DNA of 64,000 bases from Antrodiella citrinella (Eukaryota > Basidiomycota > Agaricomycetes > Polyporales > Steccherinaceae): positions 1 through 64,000 of the forward strand of contig SGPM01000113.1 of NCBI GenBank assembly GCA_004802725.1, written 5' to 3'. This document shows positions 1-12,924 of the stretch, piece after piece. Within the stretch, counting starts at the first letter, position 1. Every line of letters starts with the position of its first letter. The notes beneath the pieces are model-generated. The model did no database searches. It was not told the origin of the DNA and worked only from the letters and a program-made list of their open reading frames with translations. Made by a program: the position numbers and the translations under genes.

Positions 1-79
1 CTTTCCATCATATCCTACGCACGTTCACATCTCTGTAACAAGCTCCAAAAGCTCCTTTCGTTCTACTTCAAATTCAAAG

Positions 80-1993
80 GACTTGCTGCCAAAGCGTTTT
101 TGATGGCCTCCATGCGCTTGGGATGACCATGAGTTTCAAGTGGACGTCGGAGGCTATCAAAGTCATGTCGAGCGAAGCCATGGCAGAGGTGGTGGAGATG
201 ATCGAAACATACGCCTGGGTTGCTTCGTACGACAATCTCCATTTGCGCCACAGTGTATTCAATATGAAGTTTGACAAGAAAACCGATGACAACGCAGGCA
301 CGGCAGCGATCGTACATGTCAAGAAGGATGCCCCTGTACTTGGTCCATCTATCAACCGTGCCCTTCAGCGACAACGAATCCTTGGAATGAAGAACCCACT
401 GCAGCATAAGGACATCCTTCGCCTTGCCATGGGGTCCAATCCGCAAATCGAGACATTCATGGAGTACGAGGTCTTGCGCATCCTGCTCGACTCTACAGAT
501 TTTCAGGTTGGGTCCTATCGTTGGCGTAAAGACAAGCTCTTGGAGCCTCCTACTCCCATTCATCAATTGCCTCATGGTCCCGAGCATGTCTCCCGTCGTT
601 TCATGCTTCAGACAATGCATATAAACGAGGGTTCTTTGGAGGGAAACAAGCAGGTTCTGGAAGCATTGCAGGCTCAGCTCGGTTTCAAAGGCGAAGAGAA
701 GTTGAAGCAGCTCGGGCGCGAGAAAATCGTCTGGATTCTTGGAGACCAGCTCACGGTAGATCGCATACGATCGCTTCAGCGGTCATGGTGTCAGGAGATG
801 AATTCCACCGACCGTGCAGACTATATGATCCCGGTATGGGGCTGGCTGCATTTCGAGATGACAGAGGCACGTTCAATCCACAAGCAATACTTAGGTGCAG
901 AGAACGGGATCGTTTCTCTTCGCCGTGCCTTCGTAGCTCTTGATCGCAAAAACCTCATCAATGGTGGTACGCAAGGGAACTTCCACGAAATCTTCGTCCG
1001 GACATTGCACCTTCTACTGGAGGCCCATATTCTTTCATGTTGGTCTATTATCTCTGAGGACAGCAACCTTGTGCAGCTACGGGACAAAAACCCACGAGAG
1101 TTGGTCTCCCTGGCAAAGAAGCTTGTTGCTCAGTTCGCTTCGACGAAAGCTATGAGTGCTCAGGTTCCCCAGCGAAGTCACCCGAATCCTCCGAAAAAGG
1201 CCAAGACAAGTGCTGAGCCCAAGAAACTGCAATACGATGAGGTCTATAGACAAACAACTATGTTTCTTCGCGACACACTTCAATTCTTCGTTCTGAAGCG
1301 TGCGATGAAGTTTGGAGATGTGGGACTAATGGAGGCAATCTTACCACTCAAGCTGTATCGCTTTGTTGGAGGACGGAATTCCCATTACACAGCGGAGATC
1401 CTTGAGCTTCTGCAATGTCTTCGTAATGAATGGCCGGATGAAGTCGCGTGAGTCTTGCCTTCACTATCATGTACACGATTCTTGGCTCATGTGTTATATT
1501 GTGAAACAGTGATTTTGCTCGCTGTCACACTTGGTTGATGAACACAACTGGTAAACGGGATGGCTTCACGCCAGCAGATCGGATAATGGAAGCAGGTGTG
1601 AGAGATATAAAGGATGTGCATGCCCTTCAGGGCCCAAAAGTTGACTGGGAATACTACGGTACCATTCACCCTATCATTCCGACTATCCGCATAATGTCAT
1701 CCCACGTTGAGACTGAGCTGAAGACTTGGACACGGTACTCATCCCACACCACATCGCGCGACAGAGAAGGGTTACACGCACTCCAAACATCCTTCCAAAG
1801 AGACAAGGTTCACGAGGTTCGAGTTGGACGAACACTACCTAAAGGAAGTGTAGCGAAAGACTATGTCAGCGAAGGACTCGGGAAATTGGACGCTGCCATA
1901 GAAAGATGGGCTGACCGACGCACGTACCCGCGATCAACAAAGGAGGACTGGCCTCCGGTAGACTCGGACTCCTCCGACTCAATGGGCGGATAA
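80..1993 (+). CDS. DUF6589-type protein, 5' end missing
   Basis: This is an uncharacterised protein family common in Agaricomycetes. The gene has two visible exons, 80..1447 and 1510..1993, joined at a GTGAGT donor and an ACAG acceptor, giving about 617 residues. The first in-frame ATG is at 123. The frame is open upstream to an AG at 78-79 and reads residues typical of the family (CQSVFDGLHALGMTMSFKW), so the real start lies before the window. The protein has no signal peptide or membrane segment. The middle holds the motif WILGDQLTVDR and the end is acidic (DSDSSDSMGG). The last 133 coding bases overlap the coding end of the opposite-strand RecQ-like gene. Family assignment comes from remembered sequence resemblance. 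The function is unknown, and a link to mobile elements is only a guess. Confidence 0.72.
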
Positions 1994-4683
1994 TGTGCAC
2001 CTGCTTGAGCACCGGTCCGAGTCAGTGGACTCGGTTCAGTGTGGCGAAAGTATGGGGAGGACACCAAGAAAGGCGGAGGATAGTGATATGATGAAGAGGT
2101 GACAGCACTCAAAGAGATGGATGGCGGGTTGGATGAAGCAGCGATGCGTGTAAATAGAGGGCTTGGTGAAGGCATGTAGCTATCAGTATATCCATGATGT
2201 GGTCGAGTAGACTGAGGTGTGGGATAAGCAGCTATGTCCAGCGTACGTGCTGGGCTTGTGTCTTCCGACTCCATGAGAACTTGAAGGAACGAAGGAATGG
2301 GTCGACGTCCATTCACCAGACCATAATGGTCAAGTGGGGTAGGAAGGATTTGGGTTCTTGATAATTGAGGTGGAGAATAGGGTGCCGTGAACGAATGCGA
2401 AGGACCTGCCGCAGCTGCAGGTGACACGACCAAATCGTTCTCTGTGTTCGCCCGATTTTGGCACACCCGTGATACCCCTGGTACATTCTTTCTTGCATCT
2501 ACATTCCGTAGAACCTCAAGAGCCTCCTCGGCCAGTTCCTCCCAGAAAATCCATCGTCCTGCCAACCCCTTCTCTACGTCTGCTACTGTCTTCCATTGGG
2601 CGTGATGCGCAAGGGACTTCACAACGCTGTCGGAGATGATGGTATCGATTGGGAAGGGAGACGATGCATACCGTGCTGGATCCACCCCAAGTTGATATCG
2701 CCAATGCATCAGGGCATCAATCGCAGCAACACGATGCTTTCCTGTTCTTGTCTTTGGTCCAGCCATCGATGCCAATGGCCTCGTCTTGTCTTGACCCTCC
2801 TGTATCCGGTGTCGTTTAGGAGTGTTGACGGAATCTGAGAGAGGAGAGATGGGATTGGTGAATTGAGATGAGGAAGTGGATGCAGATCGGCCGCGTTTAC
2901 GTTGCGGGGTGAGGACAAGCCTGGGTTCATCGGCACTGAGACCGTCATCGTGGATGTCAAAATTTTGTACAAGCTGAGCAATTGCCCTGTCGCGCTTCGC
3001 ACAGTTGTCACAGCAGTCCTGCTTTGGCATGTCTGATATGGTGTTACTTTAGTCCAAATCTGTACACAGGGCGTGTTTCTGTTCTCACCGTCTTTCCTCG
3101 GTGGATTGTTGAAAAACTCGTCCAGGTATTTGCGCCTACATGTGGCGCGAACTTTGAGCCATTGGCGAAGCTCATTGTCAGCTTTGAGTTTGTACATCTG
3201 TCCCTCCTCCAAATCATCTTCGGAAATATCCTTGTCGGGATCTTTCTCAACATCTCGCGGCGCTGCTGGCTTCTTTGGTGCATCTTGATTCTTCCGCATC
3301 TGCTGCACAATGAACATTGATTTCTCAACTAGCATGTACGCGACAGCGTGAATGTGCGGCAATCTCCCTGCACGCCCTGCCCGCTGGATCCAAATCGTCA
3401 ACGACCTCGGAGCACCAAACTGAATGATTCGTTCGATATCTGGAATATCTGCACCCTAGAGCGAAAATGTGAGCACTGGAAACATAGAACATAAGACTGA
3501 AAGACATTACCATTCCAACTGCTTCGGTAGCCACGAGAAACCTGAGACTGCCATCCGTAAACCTTGCCATCGTGTTCGTCTTCCCCGACTCGGGACGGAG
3601 ACTATGGAGAAAAGCAACCTGTGCGTGTAGGTGGCTTGGTATTTGAGTACAGATCCACCGCCAAATGTCTTCAGCCTTGCGCCGATCATCGGTGAATATT
3701 ATTGTCTTCGGCATGTCGCTGACATTGACTATGCTGTCCAATTTGAGGAGTGCGCCGAGAGCTTCGTAGTCGTACTTGCTGTTCATGTAATGGACTTCAA
3801 TCCTGATGTTCTGCCGGTCGTTCCCAAGGTTCACGTAGAACGCCTTGTCATGCTCGATTATGAGCGAGTCTTCACATTGCTTCAGCGCGTCAGGATTTAG
3901 GGTGGCGGAAAACATCGCGACCGGGATTTTCGGCTTGAGAAACGCTCGCATGTACGAGAGTTTGGCGTACGTTGGACGAAAATCTCCGCCCCACTGGGAA
4001 ATGCAATGTGCCTCGTCAACGACAACGGCGACGAGTTTGTCGATGGAACCTAGATGTGCGATTAGGCTCCGGCCCCCTGCATGCTCTATTGCCATCTCAG
4101 GACGGATGAACAGTGCTCGGTACTTCAGATCCTTGATATCCTAGACGTACAGTGGAACAGTTAGCTAACGAGACCAAAATCGGTGTCAGAGACGCACTCA
4201 CTTTCGCTTTTTTCTCTGTCCAGTTCTTACTGTTCACTGCCAACGCAGGAATACCCATCTTCTTAAAGCGGCGAACCTATGAACGACTGTGAGCACCAAC
4301 TTGGACAATATTGGGTAGGCAGAACACACCTGATCGCGTTGAAGAGCGACAAGCGGCTCGATAACAATAAGCACCTTGCCGGCTGTCTCAGGGAGTAGCA
4401 GCGGGAGCATGTACGCCGCAGTCTTCCCAGTACCTGTACCCGCAAGAACCACCGCATCGAGACCGAGTAGGATGCTCTCAGCTGCATCCAGTTGCCATTC
4501 GCGAGCCACCTTTCCTTTGGAGCGTTGTTTGAATGTCTTGCTCATCGCCTTTCGGACCTTGCTGGAGTCATAGCCACGCTTTGCAAGACGGGCGCGTGCC
4601 AAATTAACCTTGGACAACGCTTGTGCTGCCCTGTGGTCTCGAACGTTGGCAGGAGGCATGAATAGTGAAGTAGAAGAGGACAA
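1861..4683 (-). CDS. RecQ-type ATP-dependent DNA helicase
   Basis: The gene has five exons (4683-4330, 4276-4202, 4140-3511, 3455-3089, 3032-1861), together 2598 nt and 865 residues. The helicase core is complete. Walker A is AGTGTGKT near residue 83, the Walker B/DEAH box is VVVDEAHCISQWGGDFRP, motif III is FSATL, motif V reads VGMGADIPDIERIIQFG across an intron, and motif VI is QRAGRAGR. A zinc-binding subdomain of the RecQ type follows: CRRKYLDEFFNNP, then DCCDNC in the next exon. About 380 residues of Ser/Pro-rich, probably disordered tail come after it, with no HRDC domain visible. RecQ enzymes unwind DNA 3' to 5'. This form resembles the expanded RecQ-like helicases of basidiomycetes and fungal telomere-linked helicases. 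Whether it serves repair or an element is not clear. Confidence 0.85.
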
Positions 4684-5138
4684 AATGTGCTGTACAGTAC
4701 GAAAGGCGTCACTACAAAACTGTAAACTTAAAACGGTAGCCGATTACTGTATCTCAGATCCCGTGGACTCAGTCGAGCCTCAGTGACCGTTTGTGATATT
4801 TCGTAACTGTTTGTGACGGTGACTGATGCTGATGAATGGCCCTATGCATGGGCGCGTAAGGCGAGGGGGGGTGTCGCGGTCAAACTGCACCAGACGCTAG
4901 ATTGCGGTGGTTGGGTGTGAATCCGCGGCGGGTACGAGACCAATCCCTATAGTGTCCTGAACACTTCCACACCCGTTGCCATCTTCTCTTTTTCCTTTGC
5001 AACACACCGGTAACCACACTGTGCAATCTCTACGAGTAAGACGACCTTGCTTGTTCCTGGAGCTTCGCTCTCGCTAGGACCTTCCGAAGGCCTTTTACGT
5101 TTGGGTCAAGGCCACCGATCATAAAGAGCTCGCGTGCG
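4684..5138. promoter_or_regulatory. Divergent intergenic region, RecQ-like / RRN3
   Basis: These 455 bases separate two divergent start codons and must carry both promoters. The only pattern seen is two imperfect copies of a TGTTTGTGA-like word near 4787-4820 and a G-run near 4865. No TATA box was recognised with confidence. Confidence 0.4.
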
Positions 5139-7752
5139 ATGGACCCGCACTCTCGACACTCTCAGTTCAACACCAGAAAACCTAAATCAGGCCCTCCCAT
5201 GGCAGATCCAAGACGTGGAGAGCTGCCAATGAAAATTCCGATTACCCTGGAAAACTTCAAGAAACAAGCTACGACTCCGAAGCGATCCGCTTCACCGACT
5301 ACTCCAAGATCTTTGCTAAAGGAGAGACCTATTGTGACGAATTCGAGGATCAAGCAAGGTGCGTTGATAGTCAGAGATAGTTATCTCATGATTTACTGAC
5401 GAGAACTTTTGCTCGTGTGATAAGATGAGCAGTTTAGGAAGGACATACATTTAACATTCGTTACCAGTGCACTACAGCAAAAGACTCAAGTGAGTACCAC
5501 CTTTTTTCCCATGACCCTCGGATCTGATCTACGTCTTTATCAGGGCCACAGCACTAGCTTCGACGAACTTGTAGACCAATTCAATCTAAAGAAACCATCC
5601 TCCGAAACACCCTCTGCCGCACCTCCGTTACGAATGTGGATACTCGCATTGTCGAACGTGGTATCAAGATTGGAACGATGTCATTCAACGTTGGTAGAAG
5701 CGGTGGTTGGGATGCCGTGGACGATCATGGACACGAGCTTCGTCAAGTCATACACAGGCTTCATTGGAATGCTTGTGAGTGCGAAGCCAGAGTATCTAGG
5801 GACAATACTGTCTAAACTGGCTCATGGATTTACATATCGTACGTGGTTACATTCTCTTACCCGTACCAGCGTCCTAACCATCATCGTAGAATCCGGTCTA
5901 CAAACGCTTGAAGCTGCACTACCTGAAAGCTCTACTGCTCCTCTTACGCGAAGAGTCGTCTACGAACGAATACACTACCTTCTTCGCCACCTTCTATCGC
6001 TGGTACCGACACTCCCATCCACGCTACAACCACTCCTAGTGAAGCACTTCCCTCACAAACGACAAAACCAGGCCGCACAAGTGACGTATATCCGCAATCT
6101 GCTTCAAGTGGTCGATTATTGTCCTGAGCTTACGGATCGGATTTTGGCAACTGTCATTGACCGAGCTATACAGATAGATGTAGGTGGCCTCTGTCATCTT
6201 TCCTGTGAATCCATGTTGACATCAAATCCACATCGTCAGGTCGAGATTCAGGTCGAGATAGAAGAGATAGAAGAGCAGCTTGCAGGGAGAGATGAGACGG
6301 AGCTCTTTGAGCTCGATCCATTTGATACCGTTGTCGGGCAGGAAGGCGAGGATTCCGACTCAGATGACGATTCAGACGACGGCGATGACGATCTGTCCGA
6401 CCTTTCATCTGATGGAGATAGCGAGGATGAGGAGAACGCGGCGGAAGTCACTTCGGACTTCAAACATATTAACGACATGGTGCAGAAACTAGACGCTATA
6501 CTCAAGAACGTGTTTGACTACTTTAACAAGTCGCATGGTAGATTCTCGCCTACCCATACACCCTCCCGGTCACTGGCGTCGTTGAACTCTCGTTCGGACT
6601 CACCGTTGTTGACACCTCTAGAAGCACCCGCCTTACGACCACCGTCCCCTACACTCATTGAAGAAGGGAGGGCCTTCCGTAGACGACAGTTTTACACCCT
6701 CCTATCGATATTCGACCGGGTCATCCTTCGCACATTCAAGTCCCGATATACCCAATTTCTGGTGTTCTGGTATTCATCTCTTGACCCCGAGTTTAGCGAC
6801 GTCTTCCAAGGCATGCTGGTCTCCAAGGCACTGCTGGAAGAGGACCAACCCTCCGTCACTCGCGCAGCTGCAGCAAGCTACATCGCCAGCTTTGTCAGTC
6901 GTGCGCAATTCGTGGATCAAGAGAACACGCGACGTGTCATGGCGTGCCTATGTGACTTCCTGAGGAGCAAACTGGACACTTTCGATATGGAAGCGCAGAA
7001 TGGGCTTCAGTCATCGGGCATGGCGCAGTATAGCGTGTTCTACGCGGTTGCGCAGGCGGTGTTCTTGATCTTCTGCTTCAGGTGGAGGGATCTAGCGCAT
7101 GACGAGGAGGAGTTGGAAGATATGGACGGTATAGGTGCGAAGTCGAAGTGGATGAAAGAGTTGGACGTGATGAAGCGTGTGGTCACCTCTGAACTCAATC
7201 CGTTGAAGGTAAAGTTATTGTATTCTTTGCTATTCGGCACCTAATACTAAACGCTGTCTGTCTATCTAGATGTGCTCAGTCAATGTCGTGATGCAATTCG
7301 CCAAGGTGTCCCATTCAGTGGATTTCCTCTACTGCTACCCAATCATCGAGGCCAACCGACGTTCAGACTACGCTCCAAGTAGCGGTCAAGCCAGGTCTCG
7401 GGCACCGCTATTCACTATCGCCATGATGGGCAACTCGATGCAGATGGAGCTCAACACTTTCTTCCCCTTTGACCCGTATAAGCTTCCAAGATCTGGACCT
7501 TATATTGACGGTGTGTATCGGGAATGGTCATCGGTGGCCATTGGCGATGATGAAGAAAGCGAAGATGAAGAGGAAGCAGCGGAGGAGCAGGATGAAGAGC
7601 ACTCGTATTCAGGTGCGATTGGTATTGCTATCAACGGTGCTCGGGAAAAAGTCCTAGACGAGACGGAGGACGTCCTGGGCCAGTCGTTTGGAGGGATGAG
7701 TATCAGCCCAATACCCGCGAGAATGAGTGGGGTCCCCATGTCTGTGTCATAA
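5139..7752 (+). CDS. RRN3: RNA polymerase I initiation factor RRN3 (TIF-IA)
   Basis: RRN3 binds RNA polymerase I and recruits it to the rDNA promoter, linking rRNA synthesis to growth. There are six exons (5139-5358, 5425-5489, 5544-5838, 5890-6179, 6240-7208, 7270-7752), together 2322 nt and 773 residues. Family signatures include FDELVDQFN, the stretch VDYCPELTDRILATVIDRAIQIDVEIQVEIEE (read across an intron) and NPLK...VDFLYCYPIIEANRR near the end. An acidic Asp/Ser/Glu tract sits after the first helical repeats, as in other RRN3 proteins, and a second acidic patch lies near the C terminus. One intron (5839-5889) is a multiple of three and open, so retention would not stop translation. The start is the first ATG and precedes a basic N-terminal segment. 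Confidence 0.93.
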
Positions 7753-7941
7753 CATCATTGCTTTCCTCAGGTATCTACACACTATTGTCATGTTTCTTCT
7801 TGTTGCATTTGTACCATCTGTCGGATTAGGCTTGCACATTGCTCTATTTATGACACTGCATGTTTCTTCTCTCAGACCCACGAGGTTATTTGCAAGAAAC
7901 AATGACACAATCAATTGCAGTGGACGAATGACAGAGTAGGT

Positions 7942-8520
7942 TTAATGGCCGTGAGCGCGGTTGTAGGGCTCGTGCTCGAAGATCTCTCCCAATGGTGGCT
8001 GATAAAATATAGCGTGAGCTACATGGCTGTCAATATAGAAGGTCACTCACGGGTACATTCCGCTCCCTGCAAACATGCGAACATTAATCAAACTGCTTTC
8101 AAGCTTATCACGGAGTACATACCACTTGGTACCGTCAGGCGCAGTCGCGGCTGATAGAGAGACCTAATGTCAACAGATTTGAATACGAGATACGATCGAG
8201 ACAGCTCACGTCGGTAAGGGTCAGGATGCTTCCGGTCAGCCAACCTGGCCTCCGCTGCTGCCAGAATGGTAGCAAGAGCTCGAGGGTCATGCACGTCCCT
8301 ACAAATATAAGATAACACATCAGGTTGTAAGATGATATCAACTTTTGGTATGCACGCACCGGTTCCTGTCGAACTCTGCACGAACGGCTATTGCCCTTGC
8401 CCTCCACAGATCCCTTCTAATGATCCAGTTCAGCTCATTGTTGAGCGTCCTCTTGTACAAGGACTTGACGTATAGTCGGTGTGCGGCCGAAAACGGAGAA
8501 GCAACTGTTGCTGCAGACAT
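7942..8520 (-). CDS. NDUFB9: NADH:ubiquinone oxidoreductase B22 subunit (LYR family)
   Basis: This is an accessory subunit of mitochondrial respiratory complex I. Four exons give about 116 residues. The first exon carries the LYR-family helix with LYKRTLNNELNWIIRRDLWR. The second reads RDVHDPRALATILAAAEARL and HPDPYR. The third gives PATAPDGTKWERNVP and the fourth PPLGEIFEHEPYNRAHGH and stop. The acceptor of the third exon was placed at CTATCAG (8151) because the nearer TTAG gives a stop codon. The order DPR, HPDPY, TKWERN and the length match the family. It is transcribed divergently from the lipin gene with only 197 bases between the start codons. Confidence 0.9.
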
Positions 8521-8717
8521 GGTGGATGTTTGTTGAAAGTGAGGAAGAGGTGGTCGGGTCGCCCATGGGGAGTTCAACGTATAAGGGAATTTGTTCCCAC
8601 GCATGCGACGCGCGCGCGTGATTATCCGCTGAGCAGCAGCATCCCATCCATCATCTCGCACCTCAATCTCGTCTTTCTACGCGTTCTCCTGGTCATAATC
8701 CTCTTTGAACTCTTCGC
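8521..8717. promoter_or_regulatory. Short bidirectional promoter, NDUFB9 / lipin
   Basis: Only 197 bases separate the divergent start codons of the complex I subunit and the lipin gene, so the promoters must overlap. The stretch includes a CG-rich segment (GCGACGCGCGCGCG, about 8605-8618). No TATA box was seen. Confidence 0.55.
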
Positions 8718-11700
8718 ATGAACTATCTGCGAGGTGCCGTCAATGCCATCAGCGCGCCGTACCAGTACTACAGGGACCTTAACCCATCCACCCTCACCGG
8801 CGCCATCGACGTCATAGTAATACGACGATCCAAGCAAAGCCCGGAGAGAGAGGAAGTACACAGCGAGAGTGCCGAGACAGCAGATGCAGAAACGGAACTA
8901 GTGTGCTCTCCATTCCATGTCCGGTTCGGTAAGTGGCAAGTTCTGAGACCAGCCGACAAAAAAGTGAGTCTTATTCAGAGCACGTACATGCGCAGCATGC
9001 CCTGACACGGATGCTAGGTCAATGTCTACGTCAATGGCAATCCTGTTCCATTTTCTATGAAGATTGGAGATGCGGGTGAAGCGTTCTTCGTATTCGAGAC
9101 CGACGACGACGTCCCAGAAGATCTTGTAACCAGCCCGCTACTTGCCGCGACGAAGCCTGGAGAAGTCAATGTGCACGAAGAGCCTACAGGACGATTTGGT
9201 GCTAAGGCATCCCCGAAGGATACGCCAGAAGATGAAGTGTCTCAAGAACCAGACTTTCTCGATTTGGATGCTTCAGGCAACGGTGAGCCTTCAATCTCTG
9301 CCGCTGCTAGGCCTCACTCTGAGATGCAATCCGATCAAGATGCACAAATGTCGACCGACTCAGACTCAGGCCCAGGCCCGTCGTTGCTCACTCGTACTGC
9401 TGAGATGGGCAAGGCCGTTGTAGGTATGGCGAACGAGGTCAGGAAAGCCGAAAGGGACAAGTTCAAGGATGAGACCTTCAAGCAAGCAGCTGAGGAATTG
9501 GAAGAGGAGGAAAGTAGCTTCATTAGAGATCGACTCTCTGCCGTACGCAACTCGGCCTCTGAGCTCCTACCTTTCGGAGAGCAAAAAGGGGATGAAGCCT
9601 TGTCTGCTACATCTCACATTGAAGCTCCGGATGTGCGGTACACCCATGGTGAGGTCCGTCGCTTGTCGCTGTGTATAATTCGTTCATCGGACTACGTACA
9701 GACATGGTCTTTGACATGGAGGGGTATCATGCACCTTCCCACCCTCGTGATCGTTCTGAGCAAACGATCACTGGTGCCGATTCACCTGGACCATCAACAC
9801 CACGGTCCCACTCTCGCTCAGAAAGCGCGCCACAAACACCTGAACAGTCAAGGACGCCCTCTCCTGAACCTTCAGCGTCTTCGTCATACCAACCACCAGT
9901 TCCTTTTCCCATTAGAGCAACCTCCGAACCTCCTCCTGATGTTTTCGAGCACCTCTCTGTCTCCCAATCTCCTCCAGCTCGGGCTCTCAAACCTTCGTTC
10001 AACGATGCAATTGCAAGCAGCAGCTCCTTGAAGTTGTCTATCCAGCCCGACGCGGAAGAGTACTCTTGGGAGTGGGGCAATTTTCCTCAGCGGACTCCCA
10101 CTATTGGATCCTTTGGCAAGCTCTCCCGATCTTCAGATATCAATGGCAAGGGCAAAGAACGTATGTCTTCCCTGGAGGAAGATGATAGTGAAGCGACGTT
10201 TTGGACCGAACAAGCAACTGCGCTTGGCAAGTCCAGAAACCCTCAAGTCATGAATGTAGAGGTTGCTTATGGGTTCGGAGGTCGACTGACTGCGGATCGA
10301 CGGGACCCGACGCGTTTCAGAGTTTTCATCGAGGGCCGAACAGTGGAGTTTGAGCTCAGTCTAATCCCACGGTCTGTCGAAGACGCAGGGTTCAAAAGAA
10401 TAGACGAGGTGGAGGCCTCACGTCGTTTCGATGCAGGCAAGATCAACTTCACTCATTTCATGGACGACGAACAAGTGCTCAAGGATGAGCGGCTTGTCAT
10501 CCGCTGGGCACGGGACATGTAAGCAAGCACATCGTTACGAAGATTTTATGAACTGATATCGTCTCACTGTAGCTACATCACACAGCAAGATGGTTCACCA
10601 CTCATGGGTGCCCTCGCCGTATGGCGAGAAGGTGCTATGAGCGATGCGCAGTCTGGCCTGCTGTCTTCTCGTCCAGTGTCTCCTGCTGCCAACGATCGTT
10701 TGCGACGAGGCAGTAGTGCCGGCTTGGACGATACACCCACCGCCAAATCAGAACTGTCACAGCGGGACCAGGCGTCGCTGACTACTGCGAAGAAACCGTC
10801 GTCAACCTCTTGGGTGCGATGGTGGAGCAGAAGCAGGCGAGAGACGGAGAGCGGGAGACCGGAGTTGCGGCCTATCAACTCTGAGCCAGTGGTATGTGAC
10901 TATAGTATGTTACCACGGTGTCCCAAGTCTCATGAGCGAATGTAGCCCCATGCAGCACCGACCACTCCAGAGGCTGAAGTGCCCCCCATGAACCGCGCTG
11001 CACAATCGGAGAGGAGATCAAGATCTGTTGATACTGTTCAGCTCGGAGAGTCGAAACCAGAACAGAGGATAGCCAAGAAGCGTTTTGCCAAGACATTGCG
11101 TCTCACTTCGGAGCAACTGGTGTGTCTCCTTGCGCGAATGAGGCACATAGAAGGATGCTCAATCATATACAGAAACAACTAGACTTGAAGTCTGGCGCAA
11201 ATACCATTACATTTTCTCTGTCAGCTACTGGCGTCGCTGCATGCACTGCGCGATTGTTCGTATGGGACCACACAGACTCCATTGTCGTGTCGGATATTGA
11301 CGGTACTATCACCAAGTGAGGAGTGTCCTTATACAATTAAAAGCTTCTGCTGATACAGACATGTAGATCGGATGCTTTGGGCCATGTTTTCACCATGATT
11401 GGACGTGACTGGACTCATCTCGGTGTCGCCAAGTTGTACACCGACATCTGTCGTAATGGATACAAGATCATGTATCTCACTTCTCGAGCAATCGGACAGG
11501 CCGACTCAACTCGAGATTACCTCAAGGGTATCAAGCAGAACGACTATCAGCTGCCGGAAGGTCCTGTCATCATGAGTCCCGACCGTCTCATGGCATCCTT
11601 TCATCGGTGAATGACACTGCTTCATTCTGCTGGATTTTGACTGATGTATTTTCAGTGAGGTGATCTTGCGTAAACCTGAAGTATTCAAGATGGCGTGTCT

Positions 11701-12622
11701 ACGTGATATCCAGAGACTATTTGGCTCTGCGGCGAGGAATCCGTTCTATGCAGGGTTTGGAAACCGCATCACCGATGCATTGTCGTATCGCAGTGTCAAT
11801 GTTCCCAGTTCGAGGATCTTTACAATCGACTCTACTGGTGAAGTAAAGATGGAACTGCTAGAGTTGGCCGGCTACAAGTCTTCGTAAGTGTTTGATGTTC
11901 TTGAAGGGCTCGACACTGATCTTAGACTAAAATCAAGGTACATCCATATGACAGACCTCGTGGACCAGATGTTCCCTCCTATTCATCGCAAGTGGGCAGC
12001 GGAGTACACCGATTTCAATTACTGGAAACAACCCATGCAAGAATTCCCTCTCCCAGATCTGAGCCCGCCATCACCGGCTCTCAGCGCACGCTCCGATACC
12101 TCCAATCAGAGTGCACTCGCCAGGCTGCGCAACTTCAGTCTCGTTGGAAACCGCTCGTCTAACAACATGTCGCAGTTCACTTTGCCGCCGCCTGCCACGG
12201 CTGAAGGCGACAGGCTTGCGAACGAGGCTCGGAGGAAAGAACAACACCTCAGGCAGATGTCGTCCTTGGAGAGGCTGAGTAGCACGCTGGTGAGCCTTAC
12301 TTCGTCGGCTGCTGCCAGCCCGCGCTCGGGGTCTCCTGTGTTTGAGTCTGGTTCTGAACAAGACGACGAGTACGAAGAAGGTGAAGACGTGGAGCAAGGA
12401 AAACGAGGTCATAGACGACGCACCAGGAGCATGTCAAGCATGCCTGGTTCGCTCCCGGGTTCACCATCCCCCGGGTCAGACGATGAGATGCAGTTCGGTG
12501 AAGAGGAGGAGGAAGGGTCAGGGGACGAGTATGAGTACCAAGATCAGGAAGAGGCGACAGAAGATGCGTTTGATGAGGACTTGCTTGCTACTGGGGAGAT
12601 GGAGAACATTCCATTCTTGTGA
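8718..12622 (+). CDS. PAH1: Lipin-type phosphatidate phosphatase
   Basis: This Mg2+-dependent enzyme converts phosphatidate to diacylglycerol at the nuclear/ER membrane, feeding triacylglycerol and phospholipid synthesis. Nine exons total 3483 nt and 1160 residues. The N-terminal lipin domain starts at the first codon (MNYLRGAVNAISAPYQYYRD, then PSTLTGAIDVIVI and CSPFHVRFGKWQVLRP, SMKIGDAGEAFFVFE). The C-terminal HAD-like domain has the catalytic DxDxT motif DIDGTITK split by an intron, followed by DALGHVFTMIGRDWTHLGVAKLY and GNRITDALSYRSV. A long Ser/Pro/acidic linker lies between the two. The C terminus is very acidic and ends in NIPFL. Both catalytic aspartates are intact. Fungal homologues are Pah1/Smp2 and Ned1. 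Confidence 0.95.
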
Positions 12623-12793
12623 TCGTCGTCACACGCTGTTTGTATGGCCATGCTACTATTTCGCAGCTTTTGTTGTATAACTTATGGCGCTCTGCGTTTG
12701 TACATCTTCATTCTATATATCACTTGCTCTTTGTTCCAGAGGTGTCGTTGTACTCATGGAACACTTGCCTGCATTGTTTGTGTAATCTTCACG

Positions 12794-12814
12794 TACTTAG
12801 TACTTAGTACTTAG
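12794..12814. repeat. Three tandem copies of TACTTAG
   Basis: Three perfect 7-base copies lie about 170 bases downstream of the lipin stop codon. This is too short to identify as an element. Confidence 0.8.
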
Positions 12815-12853
12815 CAGCGACTCAGACTCGTAGATACTCAAGCAATGCTACTT

Positions 12854-12875
12854 AATACATGATGTATCATGTATT
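12854..12875. repeat. Perfect 9-bp inverted repeat with 4-nt loop
   Basis: The arms AATACATGA and TCATGTATT enclose TGTA, downstream of the lipin gene. It is AT-rich and could be a weak hairpin in the transcript tail. No terminator function can be claimed for a eukaryotic gene. Confidence 0.7.
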
Positions 12876-12924
12876 GTCGGTGGATAATGAAGCGGAAGTG
12901 AGGGTCATAAACTGAGCCCAGATA

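Noticed and set aside
4780..4825. Repeated TGTTTGTGA-like words near the RecQ/RRN3 promoter
   Set aside because: There are two imperfect copies only, with no inverted symmetry that would mark a transposon end.
6248..6505. Ser-rich open frame on the minus strand inside RRN3
   Set aside because: It is the antisense of the acidic Asp/Glu tract, which always reads as serine-rich in that frame.
12794..12814. TACTTAG triplet as a possible telomere-like or transposon repeat
   Set aside because: Three copies only, not TTAGGG-like, and no flanking duplication.
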